From NCBI RefSeq assembly GCF_018332515.1, contig NZ_BOQD01000158.1, positions 1 to 33,203 of the forward strand: a stretch of DNA of 33,203 nucleotides, given 5' to 3'. Shown in pieces: positions 8,100 through 16,990 of this stretch (its first letter is position 1; every line of letters begins with the position of its first letter). The notes below the pieces were generated by a model. That model was not told where the DNA came from, did not search any database, and was given only the letters and a program-made list of their open reading frames with translations. The DNA comes from Bacillus hominis. GTDB taxonomy: Bacteria > Bacillota > Bacilli > Bacillales > Bacillaceae_G. Position numbers and translations under genes: made by a program.

Positions 8100-9032
8100 T
8101 TGTTTTATTATATCGTAGATGATGATGAAGTTTTCCGTTCTATGCTTTCGCAAATTATTGAAGATGGCGATCTTGGGGAAGTAATTGGAGAATCGGAAGA
8201 CGGAGCTTTTATTGAAGCAGATCAACTAAATTTTAAAAAAGTAGATATTTTATTTATTGATTTATTAATGCCAATGCGAGATGGGATTGAAACAGTTCGC
8301 CATATTGCATCCTCTTTTACTGGGAAAATCATAATGATTTCTCAAGTTGAATCGAAGCAGCTTATAGGTGAGGCATATACACTTGGAGTAGAATATTATA
8401 TTACAAAACCACTAAATAAAATTGAGGTTGAATCAGTTGTACGAAAAGTGATGGAACGTATTCGCTTGGAACGCTCTATACATGATATTCAAAAATCATT
8501 GAATAACGTTTTCAAGTGGGAACAACCGCAAGTTCGAAATGAGCCAATGCAAGAAGGGAAAAAAATAGCGGATTCAGGACGCTATTTATTATCAGAACTT
8601 GGTATTGCGGGAGAGAATGGAAGTAAAGACTTACTTAGTATGCTGGAATATTTATATGGGCAAGAAAAAGAGCAAACGTTTGAATTTGGATTTCCTGCGC
8701 TAAAAGATATTTTCCATCATATTACGATAAAGAAACTAGGGGCTATAGCTGTAGATACGGATATTGATAAAGAGAAAAAAGCATCTGAGCAAAGGGTACG
8801 TAGAGCAATTTATCAATCGTTAAATCATTTAGCTTCCTTAGGATTAACGGACTTTTCAAATCCGAAATTTGAAAGCTATGCGCCGAAATTTTTTGATTTC
8901 ACTGTAGTTAGAAAACGTATGACAGAAATGACGAAGGATGAAGTGGCAACTTCTGGGCATATACGTATTAATACGAAGAAATTTATTCAAGTGTTGTATT
9001 TTGAGGCGAAACGGTTGATGGAGATAGAGTGA
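8100..9032 (+). CDS. Response regulator, GlnL (YcbB)-like
   Basis: A 310-residue regulator. The receiver domain (1-120) shows the acidic triad VDDDE (7-10), phospho-acceptor Asp54 in FIDLLMP, Ser81 as switch residue and Lys103 in TKP. The C-terminal half (about 160-305) resembles the YcbB domain of B. subtilis GlnL rather than a classical OmpR or NarL output; it contains KDIFHHITIKKLGAI and RVRRAIYQSLNHLASLGL, plausible helix-turn-helix material. TTG 8100 lies 7 nt after GGAAGGGG and gives a receiver starting MFYYIVDDDE. The gene is translationally close to the kinase gene and followed by a terminator. Targets are unknown; the phased repeats at 2095-2124 are one candidate. Confidence 0.82.
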   Translation: MFYYIVDDDEVFRSMLSQIIEDGDLGEVIGESEDGAFIEADQLNFKKVDILFIDLLMPMRDGIETVRHIASSFTGKIIMISQVESKQLIGEAYTLGVEYYITKPLNKIEVESVVRKVMERIRLERSIHDIQKSLNNVFKWEQPQVRNEPMQEGKKIADSGRYLLSELGIAGENGSKDLLSMLEYLYGQEKEQTFEFGFPALKDIFHHITIKKLGAIAVDTDIDKEKKASEQRVRRAIYQSLNHLASLGLTDFSNPKFESYAPKFFDFTVVRKRMTEMTKDEVATSGHIRINTKKFIQVLYFEAKRLMEIE

Positions 9033-9059
9033 AAAGATACGATATAGGGTATGATCATT

Positions 9060-9096
9060 AATAAACCAAATCTTACATAGATTTGGTTTATTTTAT
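9060..9096 (+). terminator. Intrinsic terminator after response regulator gene
   Basis: AATAAACCAAATCT and AGATTTGGTTTATT make a 14-bp stem with a 5-nt loop, followed by TTAT. Confidence 0.8.
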
Positions 9097-9141
9097 GTCG
9101 AAAAGTATTTTCAGAATAAACGTACAATTAATAATAAATGC

Positions 9142-9176
9142 TATTGAATTCAATAATAGAAATAGATTAATATAAT
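9142..9176 (+). promoter_or_regulatory. Promoter with palindrome over the -35 box, upstream of surface protein pair
   Basis: TATTGAATTCAATA (9142-9155) is a perfect 14-bp palindrome. Its right half supplies a -35-like TTCAAT (9149-9154), 16 bp before a perfect TATAAT (9171-9176). The predicted 5' leader to the TTG start at 9258 is about 75 nt. A regulator bound to the palindrome would cover the -35 box. Confidence 0.5.
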
Positions 9177-9257
9177 TATGTGCTTCCAATAGAATGAAAA
9201 GAAAGGAGTGAAATCAGGAAGTTACATAGTCGAGAAAATATGAGAGGGGATAATTAG

Positions 9258-12200
9258 TTGGGAGGAAAATATAAGTATTTTAAAAATGTGCTAACAGTTT
9301 TTATCATTGCTATTTTATGTTTACAGCTACCAGGTTTTTATTTAAAAGCAAATGGGGAAGAGATAACTAATAAAGACAGAAAATTCGAAATCAAGAGTAT
9401 ACAAGAGGCTGGTAAGAGTAATAATTCAGATGTTTCAGTATCCTCATTAGATGATAATGTGACAGCAGAACAGCTAGCGAAAAAGCTTGTGGGTGACGGA
9501 GTGGAAATTCGAAATGTAACATATAAAGGGGCAAATCAAGCAGCTGGAACATTTCAAGCGAAACAAAATATTTTTGGAATTGAAGACGGAGTTATTTTAA
9601 GTACAGGTAATGCGAAAGGGATTATTGGACCTAATAAATATAATAGTTATACACAAATAAATAATCAGCAAGGTGATAGTTTATTAGAAGGATTATTAGG
9701 GGGCGGGACAAAAACATTTGATGCGAGTGTTTTGGAGTTTGAACTTAAGCCTTCAAAAGAAAGGATGAACATGAAGTATGTACTCGCTTCAGATGAGTAT
9801 GAGGAGTTTTCTTGGTATAGTGATGCTATAGGAGTGTTTGTTAATGATAAGAACGTTGCATTTGTACCAAATACTTATAATGAACCTATAACAACTGCAT
9901 CTATAAATCAGTGGCATCGAAGTTATTATGTCTCAAATACAAAGAGTACTAAAAATACAGAAATGGATGGAATGAGTACAGTACTTGAAGCTAAATCCAA
10001 TTTGAATGTGAACGAATGGAATAAAATTAAGTTAATAATTGCTGATGGACGGGATAGTGGTGTGGATTCAAATTTACTTGTTCAATCCATTAAATTTGAA
10101 GATGCTGCAGAAAAGGAAAGTGAAATCCAAATTAAAAGTCTTTCATCAAAAGATATAAGTGCAGAGAAAGTAAAAATAGTAGCGACGTTTAAAAGGACAA
10201 ATAATTTATCAAAGCAAGATAGTGTAGAGTGGAAATTAGCTATACCAAAAATAAAGAATAGTACAGAACAAATAAAGAATCAAGGGAAGTTAATATTTGA
10301 GGAAGGCGAGTCAGAAAAGGATATTGAAGTTGAAGTGAATAAAGAAGAGAGAGATTTGCAAATTTCATTATATTCACCGTCTGAAAAAATAAGAATCTTG
10401 GGATCTGGTAATTATAATTTATTTTTAAGAGGCCTATCAATTCAACCTACACCTATAAAATTAGCAATAGGGGAAGAACAACAATTTAAAGTAATAGCAC
10501 AATATAGGGATGGTAAGGAAATAGACGTTACTGAGAAGGTAGAGTTAGAATTAAATAACTCTGATATTGTACAATTGAATGCTAATAATAAAATAATTGG
10601 AAAACAATATGGAGCAATAGACATGAAAGTTACTTACGGTAATACACCTGGGTGGGGACATATTTCAGTTGAAAAAGCTCTAAAGGATATTGAAGTAATA
10701 GCTGATAGTACTTCTATGACTGAAGGTGAGTCTACCAAGGTCAAAGTTAAAGGTGTTTATGAAGGAAATGAAAAAGAGGAAGTTTATAATGGGGTACAAA
10801 TCATCAGTTCCGATGAAAATATAATTCAAGTAAAAGATGGCAGAATATTAGAGGCGATAGGTCCTGGAGTGGCAACGATTACTATTCAATATGCTGGTAT
10901 TAAGAAGACTTTAGATATTAATGTTAAAGAATCAAACAGTAAAATTGTAGGGCTAAATCTCTATTACTCTAATGAGCTATTGGTAGGCGAAACAACTAGT
11001 TACTGGGTTCAAGCACAGTATGATAATGGACTTTGGAAAACGTTGAATCCGAAAGATATACAGATAATTTCAAGTAATCAAGAAGTTCTAGAAATCGGCA
11101 AAGATAATTTATACCTTAATGGAAAAAAGGAAGGTCAATCAATTTTAAAAATCACCTATAAAAACTATACTACTGAAATGTTGGTTAAGGTAAAAGAAAA
11201 AGAAAAAGAGATTGTACTAAATAAGGATCGATTTACAATAAAAGAAGGTGCTAAAGATAACATCGTTGTAAAAGCCAAATATGAAAATAGAGAAGAAGAT
11301 ATTACAAACCAAGTGAGTTTTTGGATAAATGATGGGAATCTTGCCGAATTAATAGAGAATAAAGAAATTAAAGGTCTTAGACAAGGACAGACTACACTTG
11401 TAGTTATTTATAAAAATCATGAGATACGTGTTCCAATATACGTTGAAAATGGATTAAAGGACCTTGAGTTTCAGGAATCTAATATAACATTACCTATTAA
11501 CGGTACGAAAAAGTTACAAGTAACAGGCGTTTATGAGGAGAATTATCGTTCACCAATTAATAATGAAGCGACATTTTCTAGTAACAACGACAACGTGAAA
11601 GTCGATAAGTTCGGAAATATCGTAGCGCAAAAAGAAGGAGAATCTATTATTACAGTATCTGTAAGAGATATAAAAAAGGAAGTAAAAGTAAAAGTAGAGA
11701 ATCCGCTCGTTGCATTACAAGTTGGTACGGAGAAAATTGCATTAAAAACGAAAGAAGCATATGAACTAAAAGTTACAGGGTTATATGAAGATGGTTCGCT
11801 GAAAGATATTACAAAAAGTGTGAATTTTAAATCTTCTAATTCATCTGTAGTAGAAGTAGATGCTTCTGGGAAATTAGTAGCTCAAGATAAAAAAGGAACT
11901 GCAACTGTTACGATAACGAAAGATAAACAAAGTTTAAGGATTCCTGTTGAAGTAACTGAAAAAGAGACAGGGCTATTATTAGAAGTGCAAGATGGAAATG
12001 GACGAGGAATTGATAATGTTAGCGTCGTTTTAGAAGACTCTCAAAAGAAATTGAATAAGCTCATAACAGATGGAAATGGTACTTTGTCGTTAAAACCACA
12101 AGAAGGTACGTATAAAGTATACGTTTACAAAAAAGGGTATAAGCCATCTTTAGTAGACGTAGATGTAAAGAAAGATGAGCGGACGAAGAAAAAAGTAGTA

Positions 12201-13169
12201 TTAGAACCTTCGCAGTTATTTGATGGGAAGATGAACGTAACACAAATGTCGAAAGAAGAAATAGAGAAAGCTGGAATTGATGTAAACCATCCAGATAATC
12301 GTCACGTATATAAGTTTGAATTACATTTAAAAATAGACAATGAGGAAAAAAAGGTTGATTACATCATTAACAATGTAGGAAAAATTATTCAAGGTGACTT
12401 AGATGTATCCATTGGTAATGGTGATGCAGGTGAGCTCAAAGTATATCCAGTCGTTATTCAAAACGAACGTTTTGCAGAAAAGGAAGCTCCTCCTGCAGTT
12501 GGATATATGGTTGTCCCAGGGAAAGTAAGTTGGCTGAAAGAGTTCTTTAAAGTGGAAGTGATGATTCAAAGTTTTGCAGATGAACCGTTTGAATTAACAA
12601 ATACAAATGTATCGTTAAATTTACCAGAAGGATTAAGTTTGGCCCCAATTAACGCAAAACAAAGTGAAACAATCCATTTAGGAACGATAGGTGGAAACGA
12701 AGTTAAAAAAGCCGAGTGGTATATTCGTGGCGATAAAAAAGGTGAGTATCATTTAGGTGCTAATTTCTCATCTACACTATATCCATTTGATGAACAGCTT
12801 TCTGCTGAATTTAAAACAGTTAAGCCTATTGAGGTATATGGAGAAGACGGAGTGAAGATGCATATTAAAGTAGATAAAAAGGCAAATAAAGGTTTCCCAT
12901 ATTTAGTGAAGGTAGGAATTGAAAATAAATCTCCAAACGTTATTTATGATTTAAAAGTAGAGCTAAATGAAGCGGAAAAGAAAAACTTTGTTTATACACC
13001 AGGAACAGAAATGAGTCGAGTAGTTAACTCTATTAAATCAGGAGAAACTGTATGGCTTGATTATTTATTGCTTCCAACGATAACAGGAGATTTAAATATT
13101 GGGAAATCATTTATTAAGAAAGTCGGAGATGGTGCTAACGTAGAGACTGTTCTTTCTACTATTGAATAA
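9258..13169 (+). CDS. Large secreted protein: choice-of-anchor L domain plus Ig-like repeats
   Basis: A 1303-residue exported protein with a signal peptide (about 1-34: basic start, hydrophobic core). Residues about 65-280 match the choice-of-anchor L domain: GIEDGVILSTGNAKGIIG, VLEFELKP, YVLASDEYEEFSWYSDAIGVF, MDGMSTVLEA, IIADGRDSGVDSNL. A Calx-beta-like segment (285-390) follows, then about six bacterial Ig-like (Big_2-type) repeats of some 80 residues (393-895) and a carboxypeptidase-regulatory-like domain (904-985, TDGNGTLSLKPQEGTYKVYVYKKGY). The last ~310 residues are unassigned beta-rich sequence. No LPXTG, SLH, LysM or C-terminal membrane segment is present, so retention at the wall may need a partner, most simply the SLH protein encoded 50 nt downstream. 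TTG 9258 follows AGAGGGG by 8 nt. Function unknown; adhesion or a surface scaffold is a guess. Confidence 0.8.
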   Translation: MGGKYKYFKNVLTVFIIAILCLQLPGFYLKANGEEITNKDRKFEIKSIQEAGKSNNSDVSVSSLDDNVTAEQLAKKLVGDGVEIRNVTYKGANQAAGTFQAKQNIFGIEDGVILSTGNAKGIIGPNKYNSYTQINNQQGDSLLEGLLGGGTKTFDASVLEFELKPSKERMNMKYVLASDEYEEFSWYSDAIGVFVNDKNVAFVPNTYNEPITTASINQWHRSYYVSNTKSTKNTEMDGMSTVLEAKSNLNVNEWNKIKLIIADGRDSGVDSNLLVQSIKFEDAAEKESEIQIKSLSSKDISAEKVKIVATFKRTNNLSKQDSVEWKLAIPKIKNSTEQIKNQGKLIFEEGESEKDIEVEVNKEERDLQISLYSPSEKIRILGSGNYNLFLRGLSIQPTPIKLAIGEEQQFKVIAQYRDGKEIDVTEKVELELNNSDIVQLNANNKIIGKQYGAIDMKVTYGNTPGWGHISVEKALKDIEVIADSTSMTEGESTKVKVKGVYEGNEKEEVYNGVQIISSDENIIQVKDGRILEAIGPGVATITIQYAGIKKTLDINVKESNSKIVGLNLYYSNELLVGETTSYWVQAQYDNGLWKTLNPKDIQIISSNQEVLEIGKDNLYLNGKKEGQSILKITYKNYTTEMLVKVKEKEKEIVLNKDRFTIKEGAKDNIVVKAKYENREEDITNQVSFWINDGNLAELIENKEIKGLRQGQTTLVVIYKNHEIRVPIYVENGLKDLEFQESNITLPINGTKKLQVTGVYEENYRSPINNEATFSSNNDNVKVDKFGNIVAQKEGESIITVSVRDIKKEVKVKVENPLVALQVGTEKIALKTKEAYELKVTGLYEDGSLKDITKSVNFKSSNSSVVEVDASGKLVAQDKKGTATVTITKDKQSLRIPVEVTEKETGLLLEVQDGNGRGIDNVSVVLEDSQKKLNKLITDGNGTLSLKPQEGTYKVYVYKKGYKPSLVDVDVKKDERTKKKVVLEPSQLFDGKMNVTQMSKEEIEKAGIDVNHPDNRHVYKFELHLKIDNEEKKVDYIINNVGKIIQGDLDVSIGNGDAGELKVYPVVIQNERFAEKEAPPAVGYMVVPGKVSWLKEFFKVEVMIQSFADEPFELTNTNVSLNLPEGLSLAPINAKQSETIHLGTIGGNEVKKAEWYIRGDKKGEYHLGANFSSTLYPFDEQLSAEFKTVKPIEVYGEDGVKMHIKVDKKANKGFPYLVKVGIENKSPNVIYDLKVELNEAEKKNFVYTPGTEMSRVVNSIKSGETVWLDYLLLPTITGDLNIGKSFIKKVGDGANVETVLSTIE

Positions 13170-13219
13170 CATAGTACACTTGCTTTTATTTCACTTTGAA
13201 TGCAAAAGGGGAAAATGAA

Positions 13220-16200
13220 ATGAGAAATCAGTTAAAAAACATATTTCAATTGAGTGTGATTTTCATACTATTTATATCGTTAATATTAAATGGTGTAACA
13301 GCCTACGCTGAAAATGACAAGAATAAGGTGGGAAATAGTTTAGGAAGTGCAGCTAGTAATACAAATGAATTTGTTTTTCAAGATGTACCTTCGACACATT
13401 GGGCTTATAAGTATATAAAGAGATTAAAAGATTTAAAAGTAGTATCTGGAAAAGGAAATGGTTTATTTGGTCCAGAAGATCGTCTAACGAGAGAACAGTT
13501 CTTAACGATGATTGTGTTACAACAAGGGTACAACATGGTGAATGATAAGGAAACATTCACAGATGTACCGAAAGGGAAATGGTCCAATAAATACGTCGAG
13601 ACTGCCTTAAAAGAAGGAATAATTGAAACGAAAGATTATGGACGTAGTTTTAAACCAGAGCAAGAAATATCAAGGGAAGAAATGGCGCTTATTATGGCGA
13701 AAGTATTAAAGTTAAAAGAAGTAGAAGAGGAAATAAAGTTTACAGATAAAGAAGAATTTACGAAAAATCCTAAATTGATAGCTGCATTAGTAAATGCAAA
13801 AATTATTGCAGGATATCCAGATGGGACGTTTAAGCCAAAACAAACATTAACAAGAGCTGAAGCAACGACAGTAATCGCTCAAGTAATAGATTATGCATAC
13901 ATTTTTGATGATGTACCTCCTGCACATTGGGCTTATGAATATATAAAGAGATTAAAAGATTTAAAGATAGTATCTGGAAAAGGAAATGGTTTATTTGGTC
14001 CAGAAGATCGACTGACGAGAGAACAATTTTTAACAATGACTGTGTTACAGCAAGGGTACAACATAGTAAATGATAAGGAAACATTTACAGATGTACCGAA
14101 AGGGAAATGGTCCAATAAATATATCGAAACAGCGTTAAAAGAAGGAATAATTGAAACGAAAGATTATGGGCGTAGTTTTAAACCAGAGCAAGAAATATCA
14201 AGGGAAGAAATGGCGCTTATAATAGCGAAAGTATTAAAGTTAAAAGAAGTAGAAGAGGAAATAAAGTTTACAGATAAAGAAGAGTTTACGAAAAATCCAA
14301 AATTAATAGCAGCATTAGTAAATGCAGGGATTATTGCAGGATATCCAGATGGAACATTTAAACCGAAGCAATCGTTAGTAAGAGCTGAAGCAACGGTAGT
14401 TATTAGTAAAGTAATAGACTATAAGAAGGATGAGCCAGTGACTGGGGATGGTAATAACGACAATAATACCGATGCTGGTACAGGTACAGGAGAAGATACT
14501 GAAAAGGCTGACATTGTATATAAAAAGAATGTGTATGAAATTAAAGAAAAATATAAATATGATATAGAGCAAACTCAAGAAGATACTTTCACATTTAAAA
14601 ATGAAGCAGCAAAATTGAAAGAGTTGAAAAATGATAACATTTTAATATTGCCACCGATTCCAAATAATCCACTTGGGGTTGTTATTAAAATCATCGCTAT
14701 AACAGATGGAAATAATGGAGAGAAGATTGTAAAAGTAGTAAAGCCAGAGGCTAAAGAAGTAATTGAAAAAATAGATGTAAAAGGTAAAATGCCAGTAACG
14801 CGAGAAAATGCAGTGCCTGTATATTTAGCTGAAGGTGTAACGTTGAAAAATAATCAACCAGCATTCTTAAGCCCTTTTAAGCAGAAAATCAATGGTGAGA
14901 AAGAAAAAAATCAACTTGCATTAATGTCACCAGATCATTTATTACAACGTGCATTCGCTGAATATGACATTGATAAAAATGAATTTAGTATGAATGTCGA
15001 TGTTAAATTGAAAGGTAATGAGCTAAAGCTTAATGATGATGTGACTTTCGCTGTAAAAGGTGAGATGAAAATTAAAGATATAGATTTTGATGTGGCTTAT
15101 AAAAACGCAACTGACTTGGATGATTTGAAATTTATTATTAAAAGTGATGTTGAGAGAAATTTGAAATTGTCTTTTGATTACTCTAAATGTTTTGGAACGG
15201 AAGTATCATGTGATAGAGAAAACTTAGAGGATAAATCTTTTGAAGAATGGCAAGAAATAATAAATAAAAAAGGGATTTCGCTTAAGACATTTAAAAAATC
15301 TCTGTTCATTTTTCGTGTGCAAAATCCAGCTAATCCAGCTTTAGGTTTAATGGTTGAAGGTTCGATAGTTGCCAAAGCAGACTTATCATTGGGTGTAGAA
15401 GTAGACGTTACCCAAATAGATTCGTATCGAGCGGGAATTGAAAATGGCGAAGTTGTAAGTAAACATACGAAAAGAGGTCCTAACGTTAATTTAACAGGGG
15501 AAGCAAAAGTTGATGGAAAAGCAGGTGTAGAAGTAAAAGGTGGCTTAACACTTGCTAATTTAATTTTAATAGGGGCCGATTTTGAAGCGGGATTGAAATT
15601 AGAAGCGATGGCAAGAGCATCGGGTGGAATAAAAGAAGTTGATGCTAATATATGGAATGCATATAAAGATGTTTGCGCAAAAGGGTCAGTTGGGTATTAT
15701 GTGCAAGCTGGTCTAGAGGCAAGTTTAATTGATGCTGATATTTTTGCAATTAAGAAATCGTTATTAGATATCAATGGTGATTTTATTAAATTAAGTAATT
15801 GTGAGAAAGTAGATTTACAATCAGCGCAAGATTATTTGTTACTTGAAGAGGGAGAAGATACGGATTTAAAAGTAGTAAAAAGGATGTTCGATGATGAACA
15901 ATTAAAAATGAAAGTTGATAAATTATCGAAAAATCAAGAAATACGGGTATCGAGTAAAAATAATAGTATAGTAGAAGCGAAACGAAAAGATACAAATAAT
16001 TTTTCAATTCATGCAAAATCAAATGTAAAAGAAAAACAGAAAGTAAACCTTCTATTTGAGTTAGTGGAAGATGGAAAAGTACTGTCAGAAATAGAAGTTC
16101 CGGTTTATATCGTGAAGCCAACAAAGTTACAAGTAGATCCTGAAAAAACATTTGTTATGAAAAAGCAGAAAGAGCAATTATTAGTACGATTATCAATACC

Positions 16201-16858
16201 TGTGCCGGTAGAAGTAATTGAACAATATGAAAAATTAGGATTACCGGTTGAGAAGTACCGTTATAAAAAAGTAACACAACCTAACCTACTTACTTACAAA
16301 AGTTCAAAAGATTTCGTTATCGTGAATGAATTTGGAGAAGTAACAGTAAAGGACGATGCAAAAATAGGAGATACGACCGATATTAATGTCGCTTATAAAG
16401 GGTTAACAGGCAAGGTGAGTGCTCAAGTTTCGGGAAGTGAGGAAGATAAGCAAGCACTATCAGGTTTATCTTTACCAAGTGCTCAGCAATTAATATTAGA
16501 TGCAGAACAGCACGCAAATAATATTTTGCAAGCAGCAGTAAAATCACCGGAAGAAGAAAAATTTGAAGATTTACAAAAACATATGAAAAAGTTTTATGAG
16601 CCGAAATTTACAGTGAAGCAATTTGAAAAAGCTTATAAGTATAATAGACAGTGGATATTAAATCCATATTATTTATACCCTGTAACGAATGTTTATAATA
16701 CAGAGGCAATTAAAACATTCTCAAGAGTAAGTGAAACACCATTAACATTAAGTGTGAAAGTAAGTGTACCAGTTCAAGGAGAGCAAGGTGAATCATTTAC
16801 GTATACGTATGATTTAGTGAAAAAAGATGGATCATGGTATTTAGATGACATCAATTAA
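13220..16858 (+). CDS. Very large S-layer-homology surface protein with six SLH repeats
   Basis: A 1212-residue exported protein: signal peptide (1 to about 34, ending AYA), then two near-identical blocks of three SLH domains (about 53-404), which bind pyruvylated secondary cell wall polymer. An acidic, Gly/Asn/Thr-rich linker follows (about 405-435). The ~500-residue region after it has no family I recognise and holds the only four cysteines, followed by an Ig-like segment (about 970-1075, PTKLQVDPEKTFV) and a C-terminal ~120 residues ending in DLVKKDGSWYLDD, reminiscent of NTF2-like domains. ATG 13220 follows AAAAGGGG by 9 nt; an in-frame TTG at 13196 has no ribosome site. It follows the choice-of-anchor L protein gene with no terminator between, so the two are probably co-transcribed and act together at the surface. 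Confidence 0.85.
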   Translation: MRNQLKNIFQLSVIFILFISLILNGVTAYAENDKNKVGNSLGSAASNTNEFVFQDVPSTHWAYKYIKRLKDLKVVSGKGNGLFGPEDRLTREQFLTMIVLQQGYNMVNDKETFTDVPKGKWSNKYVETALKEGIIETKDYGRSFKPEQEISREEMALIMAKVLKLKEVEEEIKFTDKEEFTKNPKLIAALVNAKIIAGYPDGTFKPKQTLTRAEATTVIAQVIDYAYIFDDVPPAHWAYEYIKRLKDLKIVSGKGNGLFGPEDRLTREQFLTMTVLQQGYNIVNDKETFTDVPKGKWSNKYIETALKEGIIETKDYGRSFKPEQEISREEMALIIAKVLKLKEVEEEIKFTDKEEFTKNPKLIAALVNAGIIAGYPDGTFKPKQSLVRAEATVVISKVIDYKKDEPVTGDGNNDNNTDAGTGTGEDTEKADIVYKKNVYEIKEKYKYDIEQTQEDTFTFKNEAAKLKELKNDNILILPPIPNNPLGVVIKIIAITDGNNGEKIVKVVKPEAKEVIEKIDVKGKMPVTRENAVPVYLAEGVTLKNNQPAFLSPFKQKINGEKEKNQLALMSPDHLLQRAFAEYDIDKNEFSMNVDVKLKGNELKLNDDVTFAVKGEMKIKDIDFDVAYKNATDLDDLKFIIKSDVERNLKLSFDYSKCFGTEVSCDRENLEDKSFEEWQEIINKKGISLKTFKKSLFIFRVQNPANPALGLMVEGSIVAKADLSLGVEVDVTQIDSYRAGIENGEVVSKHTKRGPNVNLTGEAKVDGKAGVEVKGGLTLANLILIGADFEAGLKLEAMARASGGIKEVDANIWNAYKDVCAKGSVGYYVQAGLEASLIDADIFAIKKSLLDINGDFIKLSNCEKVDLQSAQDYLLLEEGEDTDLKVVKRMFDDEQLKMKVDKLSKNQEIRVSSKNNSIVEAKRKDTNNFSIHAKSNVKEKQKVNLLFELVEDGKVLSEIEVPVYIVKPTKLQVDPEKTFVMKKQKEQLLVRLSIPVPVEVIEQYEKLGLPVEKYRYKKVTQPNLLTYKSSKDFVIVNEFGEVTVKDDAKIGDTTDINVAYKGLTGKVSAQVSGSEEDKQALSGLSLPSAQQLILDAEQHANNILQAAVKSPEEEKFEDLQKHMKKFYEPKFTVKQFEKAYKYNRQWILNPYYLYPVTNVYNTEAIKTFSRVSETPLTLSVKVSVPVQGEQGESFTYTYDLVKKDGSWYLDDIN
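13376..14431 (+). repeat. 528-bp in-frame tandem duplication of a three-SLH block
   Basis: Copies run about 13376-13903 and 13904-14431. Anchors at constant 528-nt offset include gatgtacct (13382 and 13910) and agatgtaccg (13561 and 14089). Each copy encodes 176 residues. Substitutions are few (for example KYIKRL/EYIKRL, TMIV/TMTV, NAKIIAG/NAGIIAG), with silent changes also present, so the event is not brand new. Confidence 0.95.
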
Positions 16859-16865
16859 TTAAAAG

Positions 16866-16905
16866 ACAAGTCCCTTTCATTATATAGAGAAAGGGACTTG
16901 TTTTT
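16866..16905 (+). terminator. Intrinsic terminator after SLH protein gene
   Basis: ACAAGTCCCTTTC and GAAAGGGACTTGT form a 13-bp stem with a 10-nt loop, followed by TTTTATTTA on the plus strand. Confidence 0.9.
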
Positions 16906-16990
16906 ATTTATCGTATATACGACTTTACTTACTGGAGTATACATGTAAAATATTTATAGAATGAAATGAGTAACGTAAGGGGGTGCACCA

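Noticed and set aside
9258-13169. Possible mosaic origin of the choice-of-anchor L gene, with codon use seeming to change near 11470
   Set aside because: The impression comes from reading by eye; without a codon-usage computation it cannot be supported.
16911-16922. 12-bp palindrome TCGTATATACGA upstream of the helicase gene
   Set aside because: Lies right after a terminator with no clear promoter hexamers around it, and does not match the Bacillus LexA box; likely chance in AT-rich DNA.
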